Shown: one piece after another, positions 55,548 through 63,762 of the stretch
Numbering within the stretch: the stretch's first letter is position 1
Layout: each line of letters starts with the position of its first letter
DNA from: Actinomadura viridilutea
GTDB lineage: Bacteria; Actinomycetota; Actinomycetes; Streptosporangiales; Streptosporangiaceae
NCBI GenBank assembly: GCA_003001795.1
Contig: PVNI01000009.1
Coordinates: forward strand, 1 to 64,000
DNA length: 64,000 nt
Direction of reading: 5' to 3'
Translations under genes and position numbers: made by a program
Notes under the pieces: generated by a model
Told to the model about the DNA's origin: nothing
The model's input: only the letters and a program-made list of their open reading frames with translations
The model's database searches: none

Positions 55548-58226
55548 TCAGGAAGCGGCCCGTCCTTGGTCTGCCAGGAGCCGGGACAGCTCCCTGCGGG
55601 ACGAAACGCCCAACTTGGGATACGCCTTGTAGAGGTGGTACTCGACCGTGCGGGGGCTCAGGAACAGCTGGGAGGCGATCTCGCGGCTGCTGACCCCGTC
55701 GGCCGCGAGCCGCACGACCTGGCGTTCCTGAGGGGTCAGCCGGTCGAGCAGATCGGGTGCGGTGGCGAGCGCGGCCGCGCCGGTCTCGCCGGTCGCGCGC
55801 AGTTCGGCCCGGGCGCGTTCGACCCACGGTGTGGCTCGGAGACGTTCGAAAGTCTCCAGGGCGGAACGCAGCGGTGCGCGGGCGTCCGAGCGGCGCCGTG
55901 AACGACGAAGCCATTCGCCGTACAGCAGTTGGGTGCGGGCCCGTTCGAACGGCCTGCCGCCGTGTTCGGTGTGGAGGCGGACGGCCTCCCGGTAGTGGTC
56001 TTCGGAGTCGTCCAGGAGGGCCCGGCAACGCGCCGCGACGGCCAGCGCCCACGGTTGCCCGCCTGCGTCCGCCCAGCGTTCGAACCGTTTCAGCGGTTCG
56101 CGGGCGCGGTCGGGGGTTCCCGCGCGCACCGCCGCCTCCACCAGGTCGGCGTCGGCCGGGACGAGGTGGTGGGCGACTTCTTCGAAGCGGCGCACGGCGT
56201 CGGCGTGGCGGCCGAGGCCGAGGTCGAGCAGGCCGAGGACGTACCCGGCGTCCGACGGGGACGCGTCGGCGAGCAGGTCGCGCACGCGCTGCTCGTCGCC
56301 TTCGATCGCCGCGACGCGCGCCAGGGTCGCGGCGAGGCGTCCGGCGACTTGCCGCATGCCGATGTCGCGGGCGAGGGCGAGCGCCTCGGCGGCGGTGCTT
56401 TCGGCGTCCCGGTGCCGCCCGGCGGCGATCTGCGCCTGGGCCTGGGCCCGCAGGACGTCCGGCAGGGCGCCGACCAGGCCGTTGCCGCGGCAGTACGCGG
56501 TGTGGGCGGCGGCCAGTTCCAACGTCGCGTCGTCGTCGCCGAGGATCAGGCTCGCGTAGACGGCCTGTACGCGGCGGTCGACGACGGTGGCGACGGTGTC
56601 GGCGCCCGGGGATGCGGCGTCCGCGGCGCGGGTCTCGGCGACCAGTTCGGCGAGCAGGGGCAGGCCGGTGGCGTGGTCGCCGGCGGCGATGCGGGCCAGG
56701 CCGTCGACGGCCTTGTCGGGACGGCCCAGTGCGCGCAGCCGTTCGGCGGCGTTCTGGACCAGGGCGACCTGGCCGGCGGTCCAGGCGTGGGCGGCGGCGG
56801 TGCGCAGCATCGCCTCGGCTTCGTCGGGTTCGACGTCCGCGGCGTGGTCGAGGAGCAGCTGGGAGGCGGTGTGCGGGTCGCCGCGCTCGTACTCCACGGC
56901 CGCACGGACGGCCGCCAGCCGGGCCCGCTCGGCGGGGTCGGGGGCGGACCGCTTGGCTTCCGCGGTCAGCGCCAGGGCGGCCTCGGCGTGCCCGGCCCGC
57001 AGGACGGCGGACGCCGCCTGCCGCAGCCGCCGGGCGCGTCCCGGCAGGCCGGGGGTGAGCCGGGCGGCCCGCCGGTACAGGGCGGCGGCGGTGTCGTAGT
57101 CGGCGAGTCCTTGGGCCTTGGCGGCCTGTTCCTCCAGCGCGGCGGCGACGTGCTCGTCCGGGGTCACGACCGCCGACGCGCGGTGCCGGACCCGGCAGCC
57201 CGGGTCGTCGGCGCTGTCCGCGAGCGCCTGGTGAACCTGCATGCGCTGGGCGGACGGCGCGTCCTGGTAGGCGGCGCTGCGCACCAGGGGATGCCGGAAG
57301 TCGAGGGAGCTGCCGGACACCTCCACCAGCCCGGCCTGTTCGGCCGGGGCGAGGTCGTCCAGGGTCACGCCGAGCAGCTCGGCGGCGCGCAGCAGGGCCG
57401 GCATGTGCCCGCGTCCCTCGGCCGCCGCGATCAGCAGCATGAGCCGGGTTCGCTCGGGCAGCCCCGCGATCTGCGTGCGGAACGAGGCGAGCACCCGGTC
57501 GGCGACCGGCAGCGGATCGACCCCGGTGTCGGGGCGGCCGCGCCGCGCGGCGGCGAACTCGATGAGCGCGAGCGGGTTGCCCGCCGACTCCTGGTAGACC
57601 CGGTCGTGCAGGGCGGCCGGCAGGCCCTGGTCGCGCAGCAGCCGGGACGCGTCGGCGCGGGCGAGGCGCCGCGGCCGCAGTTCGGGCAGGCCCGACCCGT
57701 CCGTCTCGTCCCGCGTGGCGAACAGCATGGCGACGCCTTCGGCGGTGAGCCGCCGGGCGGTGAACAGCAGCGCGTCGGTCGTGCCGCGGTCGATCCACTG
57801 CAGGTCGTCGACGAGGCAGAGCACCGGCTGCTTCTCGGCCAGGTCGGCGAGGAGCGTCAGCAGGGCCAGGCCGGCGGCGAACCGGTCGGCGGGACCGCAC
57901 TCGCGGGGGGTGCACACCCCGAGCACGGTGTGCAGGGTGTGGGCGTGGACGTCCGGCAGGGCGCCGATCCGCTCCTGCACCGGCCACAGCAGCTGGTGCA
58001 GCCCTGCGAACGGGATGTCCTTCTCCGCCTCGACGCCGGTCGCGCGCAGCACGAGCATGCCCGCGGCGTCCTCGGCGGCGCTCTCCGCGGCGCGCGCGGC
58101 GTGCTGCAGCAGCGTCGACTTGCCGATGCCCGCCTCGCCCCGCACGACCAGCACGCCGCTGCGGCCGTCGCGCGCGTCGGCGAGCAGCCGGTCGATCTCC
58201 GCCAGCTCCGCGTCCCGCCCGTACAA
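55548..58226 (-). CDS. LAL-type LuxR regulator with N-terminal ATPase
   Basis: 892-aa large ATP-binding regulator of the LuxR family (MalT/LAL type). Seen: Walker A VVRGEAGIGKSTLL near residue 30, Walker B LCLVDDLQWID near 145, a long helical TPR-like middle, and a C-terminal LuxR HTH with TPQERQVVRLAADGVSSREI and SQLFLSPRTVEYHLYKAYPK. TTG 58226 is the first start in frame with only a weak GGGGACGAG; a start further upstream is closed off by lack of ATG/GTG. Such regulators often control secondary metabolism or sugar use. It is divergent from the old yellow enzyme gene, its likely target. Confidence 0.9.
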   Translation of the reverse strand: MYGRDAELAEIDRLLADARDGRSGVLVVRGEAGIGKSTLLQHAARAAESAAEDAAGMLVLRATGVEAEKDIPFAGLHQLLWPVQERIGALPDVHAHTLHTVLGVCTPRECGPADRFAAGLALLTLLADLAEKQPVLCLVDDLQWIDRGTTDALLFTARRLTAEGVAMLFATRDETDGSGLPELRPRRLARADASRLLRDQGLPAALHDRVYQESAGNPLALIEFAAARRGRPDTGVDPLPVADRVLASFRTQIAGLPERTRLMLLIAAAEGRGHMPALLRAAELLGVTLDDLAPAEQAGLVEVSGSSLDFRHPLVRSAAYQDAPSAQRMQVHQALADSADDPGCRVRHRASAVVTPDEHVAAALEEQAAKAQGLADYDTAAALYRRAARLTPGLPGRARRLRQAASAVLRAGHAEAALALTAEAKRSAPDPAERARLAAVRAAVEYERGDPHTASQLLLDHAADVEPDEAEAMLRTAAAHAWTAGQVALVQNAAERLRALGRPDKAVDGLARIAAGDHATGLPLLAELVAETRAADAASPGADTVATVVDRRVQAVYASLILGDDDATLELAAAHTAYCRGNGLVGALPDVLRAQAQAQIAAGRHRDAESTAAEALALARDIGMRQVAGRLAATLARVAAIEGDEQRVRDLLADASPSDAGYVLGLLDLGLGRHADAVRRFEEVAHHLVPADADLVEAAVRAGTPDRAREPLKRFERWADAGGQPWALAVAARCRALLDDSEDHYREAVRLHTEHGGRPFERARTQLLYGEWLRRSRRRSDARAPLRSALETFERLRATPWVERARAELRATGETGAAALATAPDLLDRLTPQERQVVRLAADGVSSREIASQLFLSPRTVEYHLYKAYPKLGVSSRRELSRLLADQGRAAS

Positions 58227-58341
58227 CTCGTCCCCAAAGTTCCGTGGCCGACCCCAGAAACCCTACGGATTCGGGGCGCGACCGCCCGCTCCTAGGGTTC
58301 TTGGACGTCTGCCGACACCTATTTCATTCCTGGAGACCTTC

Positions 58342-59418
58342 GTGGACGTGTTGTTCGAGCCCGTGACCATCGGGAAGCTGGAGCTGCCCAACCGCCTGGT
58401 GATGGCGCCGATGACCCGCAGCCGCGCCACCGAGGACGGGCGGGTGGTCGAGTCGACCGCCGAGTACTACGCGCAGCGCGCCGAGGCCGGACTGATCATC
58501 AGTGAGGGCGTCCAGCCGTGCGTGCGGGGGCAGGGGTACGTGCGGACGCCCGGGCTGCACACGCCGGAGCAGACGGCCGCGTGGCGGGTGGTGACCGACG
58601 CGGTGCACGCCAAGGGCGGACGGATCTTCGCGCAGCTCATGCACAGCGGCCGCATCGGGCATCCGGTGCTGTACCCGGACGGCGGCCTGCCGGTGGCGCC
58701 GTCGCCGATCGCCTCGGGCGGGCAGCTGTACACGCCGGACGGCATGCTGGACCACCCGGTGCCGCGGGAGATGACGCGGGACGACATCGCCGAGGCGATC
58801 GAGGCGTTCGCCGCGGCGGCGCGCAACGCGGTCGAGGCCGGTTTCGACGGCATCGAGCTGCACGGTGCCAACGGGTACCTGATCCACCAGTTCCTGGCCG
58901 ACGGCAGCAACCGCCGCACGGACGCCTACGGCGGTTCCATCGAGAACCGCATCCGCTTCGCCGTCGAGACCGTCGCGGCCGTCGTCGACGCCATCGGGCC
59001 GGAGCGGGTCGGGCTGCGCATCTCGCCGGGGAACCGCCACAACAACATGAGCGAGAGCGACACCGAGGACCTGTACGTCGCGCTGCTGCGGGCGCTCGTC
59101 CCCTACAACCCGGTGTACCTGCACATCATGGAGGCCGGAGACCGGAAGGTGACCGAGCGGCTGCGCGCGGAGTGGCCGGGCACGCTGATCCTGAACCCGC
59201 ATCCCACGCCCGAGTCGTTCCCGGCGAAGCCCGAGTACGGCGCCGCGGCGCTGCGGGACGGGCTGGCGGACGCGGTCGCCTTCGGCGAGCTGTGGCTGGC
59301 CAACCCGGACCTGCCCGCCCGGATCAAGGCCGGCGGCCCTTACAACAAGGCGGACCAGGACACCTTCTACGGCGGTGACGACCGCGGGTACACCGACTAC
59401 CCGACTCTCGAAGGCTGA
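58342..59418 (+). CDS. Old yellow enzyme family NADH:flavin oxidoreductase
   Basis: 358-aa FMN-dependent ene-reductase. Start GTG 58342 with GGAGA upstream. Visible signature: LPNRLVMAPMTRSRA, FAQLMHSGRIGHP, the substrate-binding pair in IELHGANGYLIHQFLADGSN (classical HxxN is kept), and RTDAYGGSIENRIRFAVE. It reduces activated C=C bonds of enones or nitro compounds with NAD(P)H. It is a classical OYE, not a fused 2,4-dienoyl-CoA reductase. It may be controlled by the divergent LAL regulator 115 bp away. Confidence 0.94.
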   Translation: MDVLFEPVTIGKLELPNRLVMAPMTRSRATEDGRVVESTAEYYAQRAEAGLIISEGVQPCVRGQGYVRTPGLHTPEQTAAWRVVTDAVHAKGGRIFAQLMHSGRIGHPVLYPDGGLPVAPSPIASGGQLYTPDGMLDHPVPREMTRDDIAEAIEAFAAAARNAVEAGFDGIELHGANGYLIHQFLADGSNRRTDAYGGSIENRIRFAVETVAAVVDAIGPERVGLRISPGNRHNNMSESDTEDLYVALLRALVPYNPVYLHIMEAGDRKVTERLRAEWPGTLILNPHPTPESFPAKPEYGAAALRDGLADAVAFGELWLANPDLPARIKAGGPYNKADQDTFYGGDDRGYTDYPTLEG

Positions 59419-59441
59419 CCGGGCCGACGTCCGTGAACACG

Positions 59442-59483
59442 CGAGCGCTCCCGGCATCGCCGTGACGGTGCCGGGAGCGCTCG
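59442..59483 (+). terminator. Terminator of old yellow enzyme gene
   Basis: CGAGCGCTCCCGGCA (59442-59456) and TGCCGGGAGCGCTCG (59469-59483) are exact reverse complements forming a 15-bp stem with a 12-nt loop, 23 nt after the stop. Confidence 0.78.
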
Positions 59484-59727
59484 GCGTGGTGCAGCCGAGA
59501 TGCCCCGTCATCGGCCCTCTCAGCTTGTGTTCGCCTCGGGGTTCAGCGGGCCCGAGGCCGTCTCAGGACCGCGTCGCCCGCGTCCCGCGGGTCCTGACAC
59601 CCGACACCCCGGCGCCCGCGCCGGGGTCGGTGCTCGTGGTGCGTCCGCGCCGACCGCGCCATGGCACCGCCCTTGACGGGCGGGTGACGGGAGGAGGCGG
59701 CGGGACGCGGGGACGCGGCCGCCGGAA

Positions 59728-60342
59728 TCAGTAGCCGGGGCGGACGGCGCCGCTGAAGTGGCGCTTGTAGTAGCCGTTCAGCTTGATCTTCTTGACCCGC
59801 TTGCCGGAGCCGGGCGCGTGGATCATGTAGCCGTGGCCCACGTAGATGCCCATGTGGCTCTTGCCTGAGTAGAAGAACAGCAGGTCTCCCTTGACGGCTC
59901 CCTTCCAGGAGACCTTGTGCTTGACCGCCCGGTAGATCTGCTGGGTGGTGCGCGGGAGCTTCACACCCGCGCCCTTGCGCCAGGCGCCGCCGGCCAGACC
60001 CGAGCAGTCCCAGTACTTGGGACCGGTGCCGCCGTAGCGGTACGGGTCGCCGATCTGCTTGTAGGCGTACTTGACGGCGGCGGCCGCGCGCTTGCGCTGC
60101 TTGGCCTTGCGGGCGCTGGAGATCTTCGCGCTCGTCAGGGCCGCCGTCTCGGGGGCGATCGTGATGGCCTGCGTGCCGTGCTGCTGCGTCGGCGTCCTCG
60201 GCTGGGCCTGCGCTTCAGGGGCGCGCACCGATCCGGCCGCGACGAGCGCGGCTCCCACCGCGGCGGTCGCGCTGAGCGCCACGCCGCCGGTGAGGGCGGT
60301 GCGGAGGCCGGCCTTGGACTCGTTGGTTCGGGGGGTATACAG
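59728..60342 (-). CDS. Secreted NlpC/P60 peptidoglycan hydrolase
   Basis: 204 aa if read from CTG 60342, or 184 aa from GTG 60282. The catalytic Cys is in YWDCSGLAGGAWRKG, with His in SHMGIYVGHGYMIHAPG and basic surface segments (KAKQRKRAAAAVKYAYKQ). It is a gamma-D-glutamyl-diamino-acid endopeptidase acting on stem peptides. I prefer CTG because AGGAG lies five nt upstream and it gives a proper signal peptide with charged residues (YTPRTNESKAGLRTALTGG) before the hydrophobic core; the GTG form lacks the positive n-region. A Crp-like site lies about 435 bp upstream. Confidence 0.88.
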   Translation of the reverse strand: MYTPRTNESKAGLRTALTGGVALSATAAVGAALVAAGSVRAPEAQAQPRTPTQQHGTQAITIAPETAALTSAKISSARKAKQRKRAAAAVKYAYKQIGDPYRYGGTGPKYWDCSGLAGGAWRKGAGVKLPRTTQQIYRAVKHKVSWKGAVKGDLLFFYSGKSHMGIYVGHGYMIHAPGSGKRVKKIKLNGYYKRHFSGAVRPGY

Positions 60343-61318
60343 AACTGCTCCTGACCTCGGTGGTGGCGCCTACCGGGGCAGCCCGCGCATGCGGCGTCGC
60401 CGCTGATGCGTCGTGGGATGCCGGGGCCCGGCCCGGTCGCGCCCTGGAGGGGCGCGGCGGCGGCCGTGAGGCCCGCACCGGCTCCGTGCGTCCCGTCCAC
60501 ACGGATTCGGCTCGACGGCGGTCTGCTCGGCGCCGGGCGGCCGGTGTCGACCGGCTCGCGTTCCCGGTACCTCCGGGACAGGGGGCGGCGCCCGCCGCGC
60601 GTCGTGAGTGTTCTGTTATCGGCGCGGCGCCGGTGCCGCGCGTTGGAACCGGCATGAAGGTAGCCACGGCTCGGGATATCCGGCAAATCTCGAGTCCTGT
60701 CCGGAAGGTTCGGCGCAGGTCCGATCGCAGTCGCGTGGAGCCGTTCTGCCTGCATGAATACGGCGCAGTATTAGCAAATTGTGATCTGAATCACAATTGA
60801 TCCGGATAGGGAAATCTGCCTTCCGCGTCGGGCGTCTCGAGGGCGTCGCGTGCCGCCGTGGGGTGTCGTGCGGAGGTCCCCCTCGTCTGTCACGTAGCGT
60901 AGCGGGTGGGTGAGGTTCGATGGCGCGCTGCGGGCATCTCGTCCCAGCTCCGGGGTGATGCCATTCGCAATGCAATTTGCGTCCTTTACTCTGTGTGATG
61001 TCCGTGCGGCTTTGGCGACAGGCAATTGTCCACTCTGTGATAAACCCCACAATGGGACGCTGGAGTTGATCTTTGTGGGGCCGTGCGGCCGTACGGGAGG
61101 GCGTGCGAGGTCGTGTCGGGGCGTGCGTGGAGCGGTCCAGTCTGTCGCGCACGGTGACCGTGCGAACACGTTCGCGGCGCCCGCCGGGCGACGGGCGCCG
61201 CTTAATTCGCGCTATTCGTCGGTCATCTCGACGGTCGTCGGAGTCATTGGCGGACGCGTGCGATGACCTCTTCCGGCCAATCATGGTTGCGTTACCCGGA
61301 GCGTTATTCGGGTGCCAT
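60343..61318. promoter_or_regulatory. Long leader/promoter region of NlpC/P60 gene
   Basis: 976 bp without a recognisable gene. The first ~450 nt upstream of the NlpC/P60 start are GC-rich and hairpin-prone, suggesting a structured 5' UTR. The stretch 60770-61060 is AT-rich and contains the Crp-like palindrome (60777-60798) and a second weaker TGTGA-N6-CCACA site (61036-61051). The interval separates convergent/tail-to-head genes and has no frame with a known product. Confidence 0.5.
60777..60798. promoter_or_regulatory. Near-ideal Crp-type binding site
   Basis: Contains TGTGATCTGAATCACA, i.e. TGTGA-N6-TCACA, flanked by A/T to give 9-bp perfect arms AATTGTGAT / ATCACAATT with a 4-nt centre. 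This is the consensus form of the cAMP-receptor (Crp/FNR) operator, and in Streptomyces and mycobacteria Crp controls secreted cell-wall hydrolase genes (rpfA, NlpC/P60 type). It lies about 435 bp before the hydrolase start codon. Confidence 0.72.
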
Positions 61319-61615
61319 TCAGCTCCACGAGGCCGCCGACGAGTCGACGTACGGGGCGTTCGGCGGCAGCACCTGCTGCCCGGCCGCGTCCCGGCGCGCC
61401 GCCGCGTTCGCCTCCTGGCGGTCGCGCACGCACTTGGCGAGCGTGAACGTCGAGGTCGTGACGTAGAGCATGCCGAGCGCCAGGAACGCGCGGACCCACG
61501 CCGGCGCCGGCAGGTAGACGATCCCCAGCCCCACCGCGGTGATCGACACCGCGAACGAGATGATCGCCTGGACGAAGAATGCGGTCGTTCCCCTGATCTG
61601 CAGCCACGTGTTCAT
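61319..61615 (-). CDS. YiaA/YiaB-type two-helix membrane protein
   Basis: 98 aa from ATG 61615. Two membrane helices (AFFVQAIISFAVSITAVGLG and WVRAFLALGMLYVTTSTFTL) are joined by a short YLPAPA loop, then LAKCVRDRQEANAAARRDAA. This matches the yiaA/B two-helix domain family of actinobacteria, function unknown. A GTG at 61624 in frame is an alternative start; neither has a strong ribosome-binding site. Confidence 0.83.
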   Translation of the reverse strand: MNTWLQIRGTTAFFVQAIISFAVSITAVGLGIVYLPAPAWVRAFLALGMLYVTTSTFTLAKCVRDRQEANAAARRDAAGQQVLPPNAPYVDSSAASWS

Positions 61616-61876
61616 GGGACCCACTGTGGCGTCCGGCGGGGCGCCGCGCCTGAGTACGAATACGGAGGCGATCTACTCAAGTCGCGGACGCCGCCGCACG
61701 CGGCACTGATCCTCGCCCGCGATGAGCTCCGCGTCCTGACCGCGGACGACGCCCGTCCCGGCACGGCATGGGACGACCGGGTGCGGGCACTCATGACCGG
61801 GACGTAGCGGGCATGACCCGCGAAAGTTCGGGTACCGCGACCTGCACCCGACCCAGGGGACGCTCAGGGGATACGT

Positions 61877-62503
61877 GTGGAGGACATGCAGGCCAAGGCC
61901 GGGCGTCTCGACGCCGACGCGGCCGGACGGCCGGACAAAGCGGAAAGGTCCGGTCCGCAGAGCCTGCTGCGGACGCTCAAGCGCGCGGCCGCCGCGCTCC
62001 AGGAGGCGGACGTCGAGTTCGCCCTGGCGGGCGGGTTCGCCGCCTATGTGCACGGCGCCGCGGTCCCGACCCACGACGTCGACTTCGTCGTGCGGGAGCG
62101 CGACGTGGACACCGCCGCCGAGGCGCTGGTCAAGGCGGGCATGCGGCGCCGCGACAGCCCGGAGAACTGGCTGGTCAAGGTGTACGACGAGGACCGGCTC
62201 ATCGACCTGATCTATCTTCCGTCCGGCCGTCCGGTGGACGACGCGCTGCTGGGCCGCGCCGAGGAGCGGACGCTGGCGGCGGTGCGCATGCCGGTGCTGC
62301 CCGCCACCGACCTGGTGGTCATGCGGCTGCTGGCGTTCTCCGGGACCTCCTGCGACTTCTCCGACTACCTGCACGTGTGCCGCGCCCTGCGCGAACAGGT
62401 GGACTGGCGGCGCGTGGCCGAAGAGACCGCCGAATCCCCGTACGCGTACGCGTTCCTGGTGCTGCTGTCCAGGCTCGGCGTGATCGAAGGGGAGTTCCGA
62501 TGA
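61877..62503 (+). CDS. Nucleotidyltransferase-fold protein (AbiEii/MNT-like)
   Basis: 208 aa, GTG 61877 (ATG 61886 lies only 2 nt after GGAGG). The minimal nucleotidyltransferase core shows LAGGFAAYVHG (G-G/S segment), then THDVDFVVRERD for the metal-binding Asp pair, followed by DRLIDLIYLPSGRPVDD. This fold is used by antitoxin-toxin (AbiEii/MenT-type) and by tRNA-modifying or metabolic nucleotidyltransferases. It is ATGA-coupled to the BON gene, so it is not arranged as a classic toxin-antitoxin pair. Confidence 0.8.
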   Translation: MEDMQAKAGRLDADAAGRPDKAERSGPQSLLRTLKRAAAALQEADVEFALAGGFAAYVHGAAVPTHDVDFVVRERDVDTAAEALVKAGMRRRDSPENWLVKVYDEDRLIDLIYLPSGRPVDDALLGRAEERTLAAVRMPVLPATDLVVMRLLAFSGTSCDFSDYLHVCRALREQVDWRRVAEETAESPYAYAFLVLLSRLGVIEGEFR

Positions 62504-62745
62504 CCGACGTTCCCGGCTACCTGGCCGCGCACATCCAGGAACGGCTGGCCGCCGTGGCCCACGAGCTGGGCATCCGCGTGGACGTCCACGGCGACGTGGT
62601 GTACCTGCGCGGCGAGGTGGTCACCGAGGAGCGCCGCCGCGCCGTCGAGGACGCCGCCCGCGGCGCCGCCGAGGGGCACCGCATCCGCAACGAGGTGTCC
62701 GTGGTGTCGGCGCGTGAGCCGGAGGGGGAGGAGACGCTTTCATGA
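62500..62745 (+). CDS. BON-domain small protein
   Basis: 81 aa, ATG 62500 overlapping the previous stop. A single BON domain: HIQERLAAVAHELGIRVDVH, then GDVVYLRGEVVTEERRRAVE and VEDAARGAAEGHRIRNEVSV. BON domains bind phospholipid membranes or act in hydrophobic-ligand recognition. There is no signal peptide. Its stop overlaps the following ATG (62742). Confidence 0.85.
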   Translation: MTDVPGYLAAHIQERLAAVAHELGIRVDVHGDVVYLRGEVVTEERRRAVEDAARGAAEGHRIRNEVSVVSAREPEGEETLS

Positions 62746-63506
62746 TCCGTGTCGCCGCGGTGGGCGACCTGCACATGGGGCCGGAGGTCGCCGGAGCCTA
62801 CCGCGGGCGGCTGTCGGGGTTGCCCGACCAGGCCGACGTGCTGCTGGTCGCCGGCGACCTGACCCGGCACGGCACCGTCGAGGAGGGGCGGGCCGCCGCG
62901 GACGAGCTGCGCGGCGCCGGGGTGCCGGTGATCGCCGTGCTGGGCAACCACGACTACCACTCCGACGCCGACCAGGAGATCGCCGCCGTGCTGCGGGACG
63001 CGGGAATCACCGTCCTGGAGGGCGAGGGCGCCGTCGTGGACTGCGGCGGGGTCCGGCTCGGCGTGGCGGGCGGCAAGGGCTTCGGCGGCGGCTTCCCCGG
63101 GCGCTGCGCCAGCGACTTCGGCGAGCCGGAGATGAAGGCGTTCGTCCGGCACGCCAAGGACGTCGCCGACCGGATCGGCACCGCCCTGCTCGACCTGGAC
63201 TGCGACGTGCGGGTGGCGCTGACGCACTACTCGCCGTGCGAGGAGACCCTCGCCGGGGAGCCGCCGGAGATCTACCCGTTCCTCGGCAGCTACCTGCTGG
63301 CGGAGGCGATCGACTGCGCCGCCGTCGACCTGGCCGTGCACGGCCACGCGCACCTGGGGACGGAGAAGGGCGTCACGCCCGGCGGGGTGCGCGTCCGCAA
63401 CGTGGCGCTCCCGGTCATTCAGCACGCCTACGCGGTGTACTGCCTGGACGGTGAGCGCGCCGAGGCCGGCTGCCCGTCGTCCGCCGAGCGCGTGACCGCG
63501 GGCTGA
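62742..63506 (+). CDS. Calcineurin-like metallophosphoesterase
   Basis: 254 aa, ATG 62742. Metal-binding blocks are VGDLHMG (D-x-H), VAGDLTRHG (GD), LGNHDYHS (GNHD), LTHYSPCEET and HGHAHLGTE (GHxH). There is no signal peptide. The three-gene coupled layout nucleotidyltransferase-BON-phosphoesterase suggests that a nucleotide or phosphodiester is both made and broken by this operon; this is inference. Confidence 0.92.
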   Translation: MIRVAAVGDLHMGPEVAGAYRGRLSGLPDQADVLLVAGDLTRHGTVEEGRAAADELRGAGVPVIAVLGNHDYHSDADQEIAAVLRDAGITVLEGEGAVVDCGGVRLGVAGGKGFGGGFPGRCASDFGEPEMKAFVRHAKDVADRIGTALLDLDCDVRVALTHYSPCEETLAGEPPEIYPFLGSYLLAEAIDCAAVDLAVHGHAHLGTEKGVTPGGVRVRNVALPVIQHAYAVYCLDGERAEAGCPSSAERVTAG

Positions 63507-63762
63507 TCGACCGCTCCCCGGGGCCGCGTCACCGTAAGGCGGGCCAACGTGCAGGTCGCGCGCGGGTAGGGCCGGAACTGTGCGGGTAGTGCGGTCATCG
63601 ATGCCCCTCCCCGGTCGCCGCTCCGGCGCAACCCGGGCGTACGGTGCGCTATCAGGTGCGCGGGACGCGCGCCCGGCGGGACGGGCCGACCATGACCCGT
63701 CCCGTGACGCTTCGCTAACATCGGCCCGAACCAGATTCGGTCCCTGACGTAAGGTGCTGCTT

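Noticed and set aside
60343-60640. A c-di-AMP (ydaO-type) riboswitch before the NlpC/P60 gene
   Set aside because: The position and long leader fit, and CCGAATCCGT matches a stretch of the consensus, but the essential CAGCTAACC-like 3' part and the GGGGGAACC block are missing or altered. I would not call it without a covariance-model search.
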